Shown here: positions 24,668 through 32,700 of the stretch, piece after piece | Position numbering within the stretch: the stretch's first letter is position 1 | How the letters are laid out: each line of letters begins with the position of its first letter | Source: a bacterium | Lineage (GTDB): Bacteria; Cyanobacteriota; Sericytochromatia; S15B-MN24; UBA4093 | NCBI GenBank assembly: GCA_017744355.1 | Contig: JAGIBK010000001.1 | Span: 1 to 64,000 of the forward strand | Direction of reading: 5' to 3' | Length of the DNA: 64,000 nt | Notes under the pieces: generated by a model | Database searches by the model: none | What the model saw: the letters and a program-made list of their open reading frames with translations, nothing else | Told to the model about the DNA's origin: nothing | Translations under genes and position numbers: made by a program

Positions 24668-24727
24668 GCCCCGCCCCTCGGGGGGCTAAGATCCACCTCG
24701 CGAAGCGCACGCGGGAGCGAGGCGGTC

Positions 24728-25741
24728 ATGGATGCTGGCACGGTCACGCTCGCCTTCATGGGCGACGTCATGCTGGGGCGGGGCGTCAACGAGGCGCTCC
24801 GCGGGCTTCCCCCGGAGGCCCCGTGGGGGACGGTGCTGCCTTGCTTGCAACGGGCCGACGCGGCGATCGCGAACCTGGAGTGCGCCCTGACGGATCACGC
24901 CGCGCCGTGGGCCCGTACCCCCAAGGTCTTCCACTTCCGGGCCGAGCCCTGGGCCGCCCAGGTCCTGAAGGCCGCCAACATCCGCTGCGTCAACCTCGCG
25001 AACAACCATTCCCTCGATTTCGAGGAAAGAGGTCTGCTCGATACCCTCCGCTCCTTGGACGCGGAGGGTATCGCGCATGCGGGAGCCGGCCGGAACGAGC
25101 AGGAGGCCCGTACCCCCGCCCTCTTCGAGGCGAAAGGCCTTTCGGTCGCGGTCATCGGGATGACGGACAATGAGCCCGCCTTTGCGGCCGGGCCCGAGCA
25201 TCCCGGCACCCAGTACCTGCCGATCGGCACGGATTCAGCCACCCTCGCGCGGATCGAGGGGGTGGTCCGGGCGGCCAGAGCCCAGGGCGCGGACCTCGTC
25301 GTCCTCTCCCTTCACTGGGGGCCGAACATGGTGACCGAGCCCCCCGCGCACTTTCGCGCTTTCGCGCACGCGGCCCTCGCCTGTGGCGTCGACGTGCTTC
25401 ACGGGCACTCCGCCCACCTCTTCCAGGCGGTGGAGCGCCACGGGGACGGCCTCATCCTGTACGACGCGGGGGACTTCCTGGACGATTACGTGGTTGATCC
25501 GAGCCTGCGTAATGATTGGTCCTTCTTGTTCCTGCTCGAGCTGAGGGGGACGTCGCTCCATCGCCTCAGGATGTTGCCCGTTCGCTTGAGGTTCGCCCGG
25601 GTGGACCTTGCTGAGGGCACGGAGTTCGAGGCCATCCGTACACGGATGGAAAGCCGGTGCCGCCCCTTCGAGACGGCCCTGCGCGAGACGCCGGAAGGCC
25701 TGGAGCTCTCGATGGCCTCTGAAGGGAGAGGGGCTCCATGA
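24728..25741 (+). CDS. CapA-family metallophosphatase-fold protein
   Basis: 337 residues, no signal peptide. The family blocks are TLAFMGDVMLGRGVN, AIANLECALTD, CVNLANNHSLDF, VVLSLHWGPNM and HGHSAHLFQAVER. These match the calcineurin-like metal-binding residues (Asp, Asn, His) of PGA-synthesis CapA proteins. Many soluble CapA homologues are of unknown function. Its stop overlaps the start of the PRPP-synthase-like gene (ATGA), so the two are coupled; this argues for a role in phosphorylated-metabolite handling rather than capsule, but that is inference. Confidence 0.85.
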   Translation: MDAGTVTLAFMGDVMLGRGVNEALRGLPPEAPWGTVLPCLQRADAAIANLECALTDHAAPWARTPKVFHFRAEPWAAQVLKAANIRCVNLANNHSLDFEERGLLDTLRSLDAEGIAHAGAGRNEQEARTPALFEAKGLSVAVIGMTDNEPAFAAGPEHPGTQYLPIGTDSATLARIEGVVRAARAQGADLVVLSLHWGPNMVTEPPAHFRAFAHAALACGVDVLHGHSAHLFQAVERHGDGLILYDAGDFLDDYVVDPSLRNDWSFLFLLELRGTSLHRLRMLPVRLRFARVDLAEGTEFEAIRTRMESRCRPFETALRETPEGLELSMASEGRGAP

Positions 25742-26655
25742 TGCCCCGCGGGTGGATCTTCGGGCTGGAGGGCCAGGAGGCCTTGGTCGAGGCGCTGGCC
25801 CCGGCCACGGGCTTTGAACGGGGCAGGGCCGAGCTCGGGGGCTTCACGGACGGGGAGCGGATGGTGCGGCTCGGCGAGGAGCTGGCGGGTTTGCCCGTCG
25901 TGCTGGTGGGAGCGACCTCACCGCCGGTGGACTCGCGCGTCCTGACGCTGGCCTTCATGGCGGATGCGGCCCGGCGCGCCGGAGCAGTCCGGATCGTCGC
26001 CGTGGTGCCCTATTTCGGCTACGCACGCGGCGAGCGCCTCGCCCACCCGGGCGCGCCCATCCCGTGCCGGGTGGTCGCCGATCTCTTGCAGGGAAGCGGC
26101 ATTACCGACCTGGTCACCCTGGATCTGCACAGCCCCGCGATCGCAGGCTTCTTCACCGTGCCGGTGGTCGAGGCCAGTGCCCTTGGCCTGCTCGCATCCC
26201 GCTTCGCGGGAGCCAGCGCGCGCCGCACGGTCGTCGTCTCGCCTGATGCGGGCGGGATCAAGCGCGCAAGCCATGTCGCTAGCCTGCTCGGCGTTCCGCT
26301 CGGGGTCGCCCTCAAGCAGCGCCTGGCGCCCGACTCTCCGAGGGTGCTCCAGCTCTTTGGAGACATCGAGGGCAAGGAGGCGCTCGTTGTCGACGACATG
26401 GTGACGACCGGCGGCACTATCCAGCAGGTCACGGCCCAGCTTCGGCAGCACGGCGCGAGCGCCATCGACGTGGCGGCGGTCCACCCCGTCATGGCAGGAG
26501 AGGCCGAGGGCTTGCTCCGTTCGCTCGGTATCCGGCGCTTCGTCGTGAGCGATTCGATTCCCTTTACGCCGACCCCCTGGCCGGGGTTCGAAGTGGTGTC
26601 CAGCGCCCCCGTGCTGGCCGAGGCTCTGGCGCGCTGCCTCGGGCCTACGCGTTGA
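25738..26655 (+). CDS. Ribose-phosphate pyrophosphokinase-like protein (divergent paralogue)
   Basis: 305 residues. PRPP-synthase blocks are recognisable: VVPYFGYARGER, PIPCRVVADLLQ, TLDLHSPAIAGFF, VVSPDAGGIKRA and the PRPP-binding loop VVDDMVTTGGTI. Compared with housekeeping Prs, the flexible-loop KRR is KQR and several ATP-site residues differ. The enzyme makes PRPP from ribose 5-phosphate and ATP, or this copy may be a related phosphoribosyltransferase. It is coupled to the CapA-like gene by a 4-nt overlap. A second, canonical prs is expected elsewhere. Confidence 0.82.
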   Translation: MMPRGWIFGLEGQEALVEALAPATGFERGRAELGGFTDGERMVRLGEELAGLPVVLVGATSPPVDSRVLTLAFMADAARRAGAVRIVAVVPYFGYARGERLAHPGAPIPCRVVADLLQGSGITDLVTLDLHSPAIAGFFTVPVVEASALGLLASRFAGASARRTVVVSPDAGGIKRASHVASLLGVPLGVALKQRLAPDSPRVLQLFGDIEGKEALVVDDMVTTGGTIQQVTAQLRQHGASAIDVAAVHPVMAGEAEGLLRSLGIRRFVVSDSIPFTPTPWPGFEVVSSAPVLAEALARCLGPTR

Positions 26656-26791
26656 GCCGGGCTTGCCCATTGGCGCCAAAGCCTCCCGCGCCTATTATGG
26701 CCGCAGCGGGCCTGGGGCCCGAGAGCGCCTGCCTGTAGGCCGAAGCTCGGCGCGGCCCCGGGAAGGAAGCTGGCAGCCAAGGAGGTGGGGC

Positions 26792-27127
26792 GTGAGCACG
26801 GTCGTGGGAAAGGCGCAAGGTTGCGTCGTGCTGGGGCTCGGCGAGAAGAACGGTATCACCGATCATCACCCGCTGAACCTCGACAAGATGAAGGATTTGC
26901 TGGTGGTCGATGTGGACCACTTCTTAGCTGACGAAGCGGGCGTCGAGGCCCTGGTGCGGGACGCGGTGCAGCACCGCAACCAGCCCGAGAAGAACTACGC
27001 CGAGCTCAAGAATGAACGGGACGCCCTGCTCGAAAAGGTGAAGGCCGTCCGGGCGATCGCGAAGGACTACCGGGTCGAGGACCGGCACGTCTGTCCCGAG
27101 GACCTGCTCGCGATCACCGGCGAATAA
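26792..27127 (+). CDS. Protein of unknown function (111 aa)
   Basis: 111 residues from a GTG at 26792 with a perfect AAGGAGG upstream; a longer frame to 26663 lacks one. The N-terminal part is VVGKAQGCVVLGLGEKNGITDHHPLNLDKMKDLLVVDVDHFL, the C-terminal part a charged helix (NYAELKNERDALLEKVKAVRAIAKDYRVED). No recognised family. Followed at once by a strong terminator and convergent with the CBS gene. Confidence 0.65.
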   Translation: MSTVVGKAQGCVVLGLGEKNGITDHHPLNLDKMKDLLVVDVDHFLADEAGVEALVRDAVQHRNQPEKNYAELKNERDALLEKVKAVRAIAKDYRVEDRHVCPEDLLAITGE

Positions 27128-27134
27128 GCAAAGA

Positions 27135-27162
27135 GGCCCCCGGCGCCTGCGCGCCGGGGGCC
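27135..27162. terminator. Bidirectional GC-rich terminator hairpin
   Basis: GGCCCCCGGCGC/GCGCCGGGGGCC, 12-bp arms with a 4-nt loop, in the 53-nt gap between the convergent genes ending at 27127 and 27181. No U-tract is visible. Confidence 0.75.
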
Positions 27163-27180
27163 CAAGGCCAGAGCCTCGCT

Positions 27181-27597
27181 TTACGCGTGCTTGGTCTTCT
27201 TGTGGAAGGTGCGAAGGGCCTTGATCAGGTCCTGGTCGCTGCCGGCCTCGGTGAGGTCCTCGAGCGAGACCATCCCCATCAGGCGGCCGTTGTCGATGAC
27301 GGGCAGACGGCGCACGTTGTGCTGGAGCATGGTCTGGATCGCCTCTTCGACGTTGCTGTTCGGGCCGATCGTCACGAGGGCCTTGGTCATGATGGCCTTG
27401 ACGGGCTGGTTGATCTCGCCCTTGGCGACGGCGTTGATGGCGATGTCGCGGTCGGTCACGACCCCGACGAGCTGGCCGTTATCCTCGACAGGGATCAGCC
27501 CGATGTTCTCTTGACGCATCTTCTGGGCCACCTCGGGAACCATGGTGATCGAGGTGACCTTGACGAGGTTCTTGCTCATCAGCTGGTTGACTTTCAT
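27181..27597 (-). CDS. Tandem CBS-domain protein
   Basis: 138 residues from the ATG at 27597 (AAAGGAGAAACACC). Two CBS domains: MKVNQLMSKNLVKVTSITMVPEVAQKM...LVGVVTDRDI (about 1-55) and VKAIMTKALVTIGPNSNVEEAIQTM...LMGMVSLEDL (about 65-122), then a basic tail HKKTKHA. Stand-alone CBS pairs bind adenine nucleotides and regulate other proteins. It stands alone here, with a long (330-nt) AT-rich upstream gap shared with the Cys/His-repeat gene. Confidence 0.92.
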   Translation of the reverse strand: MKVNQLMSKNLVKVTSITMVPEVAQKMRQENIGLIPVEDNGQLVGVVTDRDIAINAVAKGEINQPVKAIMTKALVTIGPNSNVEEAIQTMLQHNVRRLPVIDNGRLMGMVSLEDLTEAGSDQDLIKALRTFHKKTKHA

Positions 27598-27823
27598 GGT
27601 GTTTCTCCTTTGGGTGGGACACACGGCGCGGTACGAAGCAATTAAGCTGGAGTAATCTTTACATAACTTTATTAAGAAATCAACCAGTATTTTGCGATCG
27701 CCCTGCGCCCCTGACGAGACGTCACGCTGCCGGGATCCATTGAGCGGTGAGGAGCCGCCCTCGGGCGTCAGAACCGGGCGGTGGAAAAGTTCAAGGTTAG
27801 CTTAAGAAAATCTTAAGAGATAC
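27598..27823. other. AT-rich divergent intergenic region (left part)
   Basis: No gene is seen. It must hold the CBS-gene promoter on the minus strand. A palindrome CTTAAGA-AAA-TCTTAAG (27801-27817) stands just upstream of the -35 element of the Cys/His-repeat gene and could be a binding site for a second regulator. One GCGATCGC is at about 27694. Confidence 0.5.
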
Positions 27824-27857
27824 TTGACTTTTGCCTGCTTATTGCAATACTCTTGAA
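27824..27857 (+). promoter_or_regulatory. Promoter of the Cys/His-repeat gene with probable Zur operator 3
   Basis: TTGACT (27824-27829), a 16-nt spacer and AATACT (27846-27851) form a plausible promoter. TGCAATACTCTTGAA (27843-27857) fits TGCA-N7-TGCA with one mismatch in the right half and covers the -10 box, where a bound repressor would block RNA polymerase. Confidence 0.55.
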
Positions 27858-27928
27858 CAAGAGGGGCGCGTCCATAGACGCCTCGGCTTTCAAACGTAGA
27901 ACCGTAGTAGCAAGAGAGGTTTCTCACG

Positions 27929-28159
27929 ATGATGAAGAAGATGGCCCTTGCCCTGATCGCGGCGGCCTTCACCATGGGCGCCGGCAGCGCGCTCGCCTGC
28001 AACGACCCCGAGTGCCCGCATCCCCCGAAGCCCCCCAAGATCACCGTCGATTGCAACGATCCGGAGTGCCCGCACCCCCCCAAGCCCCCCAAGGCTACCA
28101 TCGCTTGCAACGACCCCGAGTGCCCCCATCCCCCCAAGCCCCCCAAGGCGCTCGCGTAA
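27929..28159 (+). CDS. Secreted Cys/His repeat peptide, three copies of CNDPECPHPPKPPK
   Basis: 76 residues: a signal peptide of 23 residues ending SALA, then three units CNDPECPHPPKPPK at 24-37, 42-55 and 60-73 with an 18-residue period and 4-residue linkers (ITVD, ATIA). The DNA repeats too, in 54-bp units from 27998. Each unit offers two Cys and one His (C-x4-C-x-H), a good soft-metal ligand set, on a rigid polyproline stalk. The mature N-terminus is Cys24 without a proper lipobox, so lipidation is uncertain. A Zur-type site covers its promoter. I infer periplasmic zinc capture or buffering; no family recognised. Confidence 0.85.
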   Translation: MMKKMALALIAAAFTMGAGSALACNDPECPHPPKPPKITVDCNDPECPHPPKPPKATIACNDPECPHPPKPPKALA

Positions 28160-28169
28160 ACCTTTCGAA

Positions 28170-28195
28170 CCCCGTCGCCACGGCGACGGGGTTTT
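28170..28195 (+). terminator. Rho-independent terminator of the Cys/His-repeat gene
   Basis: CCCCGTCGCC (28170-28179)/GGCGACGGGG (28182-28191) with a 2-nt loop, followed by TTTT, 10 nt past the stop codon. Confidence 0.9.
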
Positions 28196-28206
28196 CGCAT
28201 GAAAGC

Positions 28207-28236
28207 GGCCCCGCCCCTCGCGCGAGGGGCGGGGCC
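28207..28236 (-). terminator. Perfect 30-bp GC palindrome ending the RNA-binding operon
   Basis: GGCCCCGCCCCTCGC and its exact complement abut without spacer, 14 nt beyond the stop of the RRM gene on the minus strand. A U-tract is not evident. Confidence 0.7.
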
Positions 28237-28250
28237 TGCCTGTGGCCGGC

Positions 28251-28532
28251 TCAGTAGCGGCTAGGACCGCCTGCCGGGCGGCGCTCCTGCGGCTCCGAGA
28301 CCTTGACGGTGATGGCGCGGCCGGAGAGCAAGGTCCCGTCAAGGGTCTCGATCGCCTTCTGGGCGAGCTCGGGGGTGGCCATCTCGACGAAGCCGAAGCC
28401 ACGTGAGCGCTGGGTCTCGCGATCGCGCGCGATGCGCGCCGAGACCACGTCGCCTACCCGGGCGAAGTGGGCGCGGAGGTCCTCGTCGGTGGCGGCGAAG
28501 GCCAGGCCGGCGATGAAGAGCTTGTTGGTCAT
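28251..28532 (-). CDS. RRM-domain RNA-binding protein
   Basis: 93 residues from the ATG at 28532 (GAAAGGAAGACC). A single RRM: RNP2 is KLFIAGLAF (residues 4-12) and RNP1 is RGFGFVEM (about 45-52), followed by a short Arg/Pro/Gly tail ending GGPSRY. Small RRM proteins of this kind are typical of cyanobacteria, often cold-induced. Here it is the last gene of a four-gene operon with L33, a zinc-ribbon/cold-shock protein and a small beta protein, whose only visible upstream region carries two Zur-type sites. Confidence 0.93.
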   Translation of the reverse strand: MTNKLFIAGLAFAATDEDLRAHFARVGDVVSARIARDRETQRSRGFGFVEMATPELAQKAIETLDGTLLSGRAITVKVSEPQERRPAGGPSRY

Positions 28533-28571
28533 GGGGTCTTCCTTTCGAAACATGGGACGCGGAGCCGGCCT

Positions 28572-28733
28572 TTACTTGCTTTCCTTGAACTCCAGGTGGC
28601 GCTTGACGACCGGGTCGTACTTCCTGAGGACCAGACGGTCCGGGTCGTTGCGCTTGTTCTTGGTCGTGACATAGGTGACGTGACTCTCCGTGCTCTTCAG
28701 CTTGATGATGATCCGAGTGCCGCTCGCGGCCAT
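28572..28733 (-). CDS. rpmG: Ribosomal protein bL33, cysteine-free (zinc-independent) form
   Basis: 53 residues: [18 protein letters not shown], then [22 protein letters not shown] and HLEFKESK, the standard L33 pattern. There is no Cys at all, so the zinc-ribbon CxxC pairs of C+ L33 are missing. C- L33 copies are classic Zur targets. GGAGG stands 8 nt before the ATG at 28733. It sits third in the operon 29518-28251, which has two Zur-type operators at its head, parallel to the C- L28 at 23172. Confidence 0.95.
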   Translation of the reverse strand: MAASGTRIIIKLKSTESHVTYVTTKNKRNDPDRLVLRKYDPVVKRHLEFKESK

Positions 28734-28753
28734 GATGATACCTCCAGAGGTGC

Positions 28754-29224
28754 TCAGGCGTGACAGACGTTCTGAGCGCGCAGGCCGCGCGCCGAGTGGG
28801 CGGCCTCGAAGCTGACTCGCGAACCTGCGCTGAGCTGGTGCATCGTCAGGGTCAGGAGGCTGCTCTCGTTGAAGTAGTAGTCCTGGTCGTCGTCGCCACG
28901 CAAGAAGCCGAAGCCCTTGTCCTGCAGGACCTTGAGGACCGTGCCGTTCAGGACGCCCGGCGTCAGGCGAGGGGACGAACGGAACGCACCGGCTGCACGC
29001 GAATGCTCGCGGGGACGATTCTGAGGGATCGGACGCGCGCCGTCAGCAAAAGGGCAGGCCTCATAGCGCGCATGGTCGCCGTTCTTGCGGGCGCGCCGGG
29101 CGCCGAGGCATCGTTTGGGCGCTTGTGTAAGGCCCTTGAGGGCAAAGAATTCTTGCTCACCGCAGCTCCAGGTGAAGGTGCCGCCGCAGGCGTCGCAGGC
29201 GAGTTGCTGGTCTTGAAAGTCCAT
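28754..29224 (-). CDS. Zinc-ribbon plus cold-shock-domain protein
   Basis: 156 residues. The N-terminal ~60 residues carry a probable-zinc-binding domain ([18 protein letters not shown]...[11 protein letters not shown]), with CxxC and later Cys. A basic linker rich in Arg/Pro follows. The C-terminal ~65 residues are a cold-shock domain: [31 protein letters not shown], with the RNP1-like KGFGF and DYYFN. It probably binds single-stranded RNA or DNA. A zinc-binding protein in an operon under zinc repression is notable. It lies 24 nt after the small beta protein and 20 nt before rpmG. Confidence 0.88.
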   Translation of the reverse strand: MDFQDQQLACDACGGTFTWSCGEQEFFALKGLTQAPKRCLGARRARKNGDHARYEACPFADGARPIPQNRPREHSRAAGAFRSSPRLTPGVLNGTVLKVLQDKGFGFLRGDDDQDYYFNESSLLTLTMHQLSAGSRVSFEAAHSARGLRAQNVCHA

Positions 29225-29248
29225 GGATCGGGCTCCTAATCGTGGGGG

Positions 29249-29518
29249 TCAGGACGGGTCGGGGGCGGAGACGGAGTCGGCGAGCGGGTCGGGCAGGGGA
29301 ACCGCGGCGGGCAGCCGCGTTTCGAGGGCGCAGGCTGCCACGTCCTCGAAGCGGAACGCCCAGAGCATTCCGCGACTTGCGCCCGAGTGGAAGAGCGAGA
29401 AGTACCCGTCCTCCACGTCCTGAACGCGGCCGTGGAAGTAGGTGTCGGGCACCCCGCGAATGTAGACCTTGGCCTCGCAGCCGCTGTGGAAGGCTTCTCG
29501 AATCATCCGTTCGAACAT
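29249..29518 (-). CDS. Small beta-rich protein of unknown function (89 aa), first gene of the RNA-binding operon
   Basis: 89 residues from the second of two close ATGs (29518), because AAGGAG is 6 nt before it and touches the first (29524). Pattern: helix FERMIREAFHSG, then strands CEAKVYIRGVP, YFHGRVQDVEDGYFSLFHSG, MLWAFRFEDVAAC, and a disordered Pro/Asp tail. The strand-turn spacing resembles Sm/LSm-like small barrels, which would suit an operon of RNA-binding proteins, but I cannot place it in a family. Tandem Zur-type palindromes lie upstream. Confidence 0.72.
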   Translation of the reverse strand: MFERMIREAFHSGCEAKVYIRGVPDTYFHGRVQDVEDGYFSLFHSGASRGMLWAFRFEDVAACALETRLPAAVPLPDPLADSVSAPDPS

Positions 29519-29539
29519 GCGCATCTCCTTGGTTGTTAA

Positions 29540-29554
29540 TGCAATAATATTGCT
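29540..29554. promoter_or_regulatory. Probable Zur operator 4 (RNA-binding/L33 operon, proximal)
   Basis: TGCAATAATATTGCT; the core GCAATA-A-TATTGC is a perfect 13-bp palindrome, 22 nt before the start codon at 29518. It closely matches operator 2 in front of rpmB. Confidence 0.75.
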
Positions 29555-29582
29555 TTTAATACATCTAGGGTGTTCTTGTCAA

Positions 29583-29597
29583 TGCAAAGATATTGCA
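29583..29597. promoter_or_regulatory. Probable Zur operator 5 (RNA-binding/L33 operon, distal)
   Basis: TGCAAAGATATTGCA, within AATGCAA-AGATA-TTGCATT (7-bp perfect arms). Its centre is 43 bp (about four helical turns) from operator 4, so two repressor dimers could lie on the same face of the DNA. Confidence 0.7.
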
Positions 29598-29619
29598 TTT
29601 ATGGGATTGCGAATGTGAA

Positions 29620-29648
29620 AGGGCCCTGCGTGATTCACGCAGGGCCCT
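29620..29648 (-). terminator. Terminator of the zinc-uptake operon
   Basis: AGGGCCCTGCGTGA (29620-29633) and its exact complement (29635-29648) around a single T, 17 nt past the znuB stop on the minus strand. It is followed on that strand by TTTCACATTC. Confidence 0.8.
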
Positions 29649-29664
29649 GGGGGAAGATGCGACG

Positions 29665-30523
<859 letters not shown>

Positions 30524-30531
<8 letters not shown>

Positions 30532-31300
30532 TGGCGGAACGCTCCTCGTGGGGTTGCGGGTTCAAGGGCGTCAGCTCGCCCGTCAGGCCGGCGAACTGGC
30601 GGCGGAAGGTGGAGTCGGCGGCGACCGCGGAAACGGGCCCCACCAGGGCCTTCTGGTGCTCGGCGTCCACGAAGAGGACCTGGTCGGCGGCCTTGACCGC
30701 CGCGGGCAGGTGGTGGCTGACCAAGAGGACCGCCGTGTTCAGCTGCTTGCGCAGCCGATCGAGCAAGTCGATCGCCTCTTGCTCGGCGGTCAGGTCCATG
30801 GCCGAGGTGGGCTCGTCGAGCAGCATGAGCTGCGGGCGGGCAGCGAGCGCGCGGGCGAGCAGCACCCGCTGCTTCTGGCCTTCGGAGAGCTCGGTGAAGT
30901 TGCGCTCGGCGAGCGCCTCGGTGCCCGTGAAGGCCAAGGCCTCGCGGATCCGATCCTTCTCCTCTTTGCCGAGCCACGGCTTGAGGAAGCTCCAGCCCGC
31001 CTCGACCCCCTCGGCGACGATGTCGCGCGCGCGCATGGGCACGATGGGGTCCAGGGCCTGGCGCTGGGGCAGATAGGCGATGCTCGCTCCGGGGGCACGC
31101 CCGAGCGCGCCGCCCACTGGCGCAAGCAGGCCCAGGATGGTCTTGAGCAGGGTCGACTTGCCCGAGCCGTTGCGCCCGGCGAGCACCCAGAGCTCCCCGG
31201 GCTGGATGGCGAAGGAGAGGGGCGGCAGCACCGCCTTCCCCTGGTATCCGACCAAAAGCCCGTTCGCCTCGACGACGGGCCTCACTTCGCTAGTGGGCAT
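30524..31300 (-). CDS. znuC: Zinc ABC transporter ATPase (ZnuC family)
   Basis: 258 residues. Walker A AGRNGSGKSTLLK (about 41-53), Q-loop AYLPQRQ, signature LSEGQKQRVLLARALAA, Walker B LMLLDEPTSAMD, H-loop LVSHH. It energises metal import through the ZnuB channel. The ATG at 31300 lies 11 nt inside the end of the upstream lipoprotein gene, and its own end overlaps znuB by 8 nt, so translation is coupled throughout. Confidence 0.92.
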
Positions 31301-31850
31301 GGTCGTGCGCGCCGCCCTCGATGACGAGGCTCAAAGAGGCTTCCTGGGTGGGGCCGAAGTGCAGGTAGTAGCTGCCCACGCCGAGCTCCGCCACGTAGTG
31401 CTGCTTGATCAGGCTGTTGGCGATGGCACCGCCCGTTTCCTCGATTTCGACCGTCTCGCCTGCCGCGTCCTTGAGGGCGAGCGGCACGTCGGCGTTGAGG
31501 AAGAAGGTGTAATCGCCCGCCTCGGCGCTGTCGAACTTGACCTTGCCGACCATCTCGCTGCCGCTCGAAACGAGCGTGACGTCGTAGCGGTGGTGGTCGC
31601 TGCCCACCTTGGGCGCCTCGCTGTCGGCCGCGTCGAGCGCGATGGCCGTGAGCGTCTTGGCAGGGCCTTCGGCCATGTGCTCGATTGCCTCGGCGTTCGC
31701 CTCTTGGTGCGTGTCGTGGCTGGGGGTCGGGGTGGGCGTCGCGCTCGGGGTGACGCCGCCGTCGAGGGTGCAGCCTGCGGTGTAGAGGCTGAGCGCAAGG
31801 GCCAACGAGGCAGCCGCCATGGGGGCAAAGCGGGAGTTGAGCTTGAACAT
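31290..31850 (-). CDS. His-rich lipoprotein of the zinc-uptake operon, unknown family
   Basis: 186 residues with a lipoprotein signal (lipobox YTAGC, Cys27) and a Thr/Pro linker. Next is a His-containing segment SHDTHQEANAEAIEHMAEG, then a beta-sandwich-like domain (RYDVTLVSSGSEMVGKVKF, YTFFLNADVPLALKD, SYYLHFGPTQEASLSLVIEGG) and the tail GGAHDHAH. The His clusters at both ends suggest periplasmic zinc binding, like ZinT or the His-loop of ZnuA, though I see no homology to either. It sits between the second lipoprotein and znuC with an 11-nt overlap. Confidence 0.78.
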   Translation of the reverse strand: MFKLNSRFAPMAAASLALALSLYTAGCTLDGGVTPSATPTPTPSHDTHQEANAEAIEHMAEGPAKTLTAIALDAADSEAPKVGSDHHRYDVTLVSSGSEMVGKVKFDSAEAGDYTFFLNADVPLALKDAAGETVEIEETGGAIANSLIKQHYVAELGVGSYYLHFGPTQEASLSLVIEGGAHDHAH

Positions 31851-31872
31851 TGGTGGTCTCCTTATTGGGCGC

Positions 31873-32700
31873 TTAGCGCGTCACATCGAGGGTAAAGGTG
31901 CTCTGGGCGAAGTTCTCGGCGAGCTGGGCGCTCGCGGTGGCATCCGCCGATAAGTCAATGGAGCCGGGAAGTGCGGCCAGGCGCTTCCAGTCGAGCTGGT
32001 CCAGGAGCTTCTCGCTGAGGGCGAGCGCACCTTGGATCTTCACCGCGTCGGGCTGCGAACGGTCGATCTCGACCGTGAGGCGCTTGCTCAGAGGCGAGGG
32101 AACGAGCTTGAAGGCGAAGGTTCGGGGCTGGCCGCCGAGCCTGGCTTCGGGGGTGGGATCCTGCACGCTGCCGGTGGCTTCCAGTTGCGCGATGTCGAGG
32201 ATCGCCTTGGTCCAGGTGCCCTTCGCGAGCATGGCGCTCGGAGTGGCGGCCCCCAGCGGCAGCGCGACGGTGCCTGCAAGCAGGCCGGTCGCGCCCGCGC
32301 CGGGGAGGCTCAGCACGGTCGTCTCGCCGGCCTTGCCGCCGTTCATCTCCGCCTGGATCTCCGCGTAATCGACCAGGGCCCCGTCGCTGCGGTGGCAATG
32401 GCCGTTGTGGCAGAGGCTGTAGCCGCTCGGCGGGTTGGCGGGATCGAAGGTGCCCCCGGTGCCCGCGCTCGCCGCCGTGGTGGTCGAAAACGAGAGGGCG
32501 CGCACCTGGAGGGTGAGGGCCTCCAGCTTCACGCGCATGTTGTTGTCGGTCTTGAGCCAGCCCTGGGCATCCAGCCGGCCGGCGCTCGGGCTGAAGGCGG
32601 CCGAGAGGGCGACCGGATGCAAGGTGCCGAAGCCCGCGCCGTCCTGCCAGGCGCAGCCCGCCGCGCCCAGGGCGACGAAGGCGAGGAGCGCGCGCTTCAT
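31873..32700 (-). CDS. Lipoprotein with CHNGHCH motif, zinc-uptake operon
   Basis: 275 residues from the ATG at 32700, which overlaps the znuA stop (ATGA). Lipobox LGAAGC (Cys16). The mature part is beta-rich with long amphipathic strands (LDAQGWLKTDNNMRVKLEALTLQVRALSFS) and one striking metal-ligand cluster SLCHNGHCHRSDG (about residues 97-109). The rest (LLDQLDWKRLAALPGSIDLS) looks like a lipid- or ligand-binding sheet domain. No family recognised. Being coupled to znuA, it probably helps capture or pass zinc in the periplasm. Confidence 0.8.
   Translation of the reverse strand: MKRALLAFVALGAAGCAWQDGAGFGTLHPVALSAAFSPSAGRLDAQGWLKTDNNMRVKLEALTLQVRALSFSTTTAASAGTGGTFDPANPPSGYSLCHNGHCHRSDGALVDYAEIQAEMNGGKAGETTVLSLPGAGATGLLAGTVALPLGAATPSAMLAKGTWTKAILDIAQLEATGSVQDPTPEARLGGQPRTFAFKLVPSPLSKRLTVEIDRSQPDAVKIQGALALSEKLLDQLDWKRLAALPGSIDLSADATASAQLAENFAQSTFTLDVTR

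Noticed and set aside
27998-28147. CRISPR-like interpretation of the 54-bp tandem repeats
   Set aside because: The repeats are contiguous coding units in frame with a signal peptide, without unique spacers.
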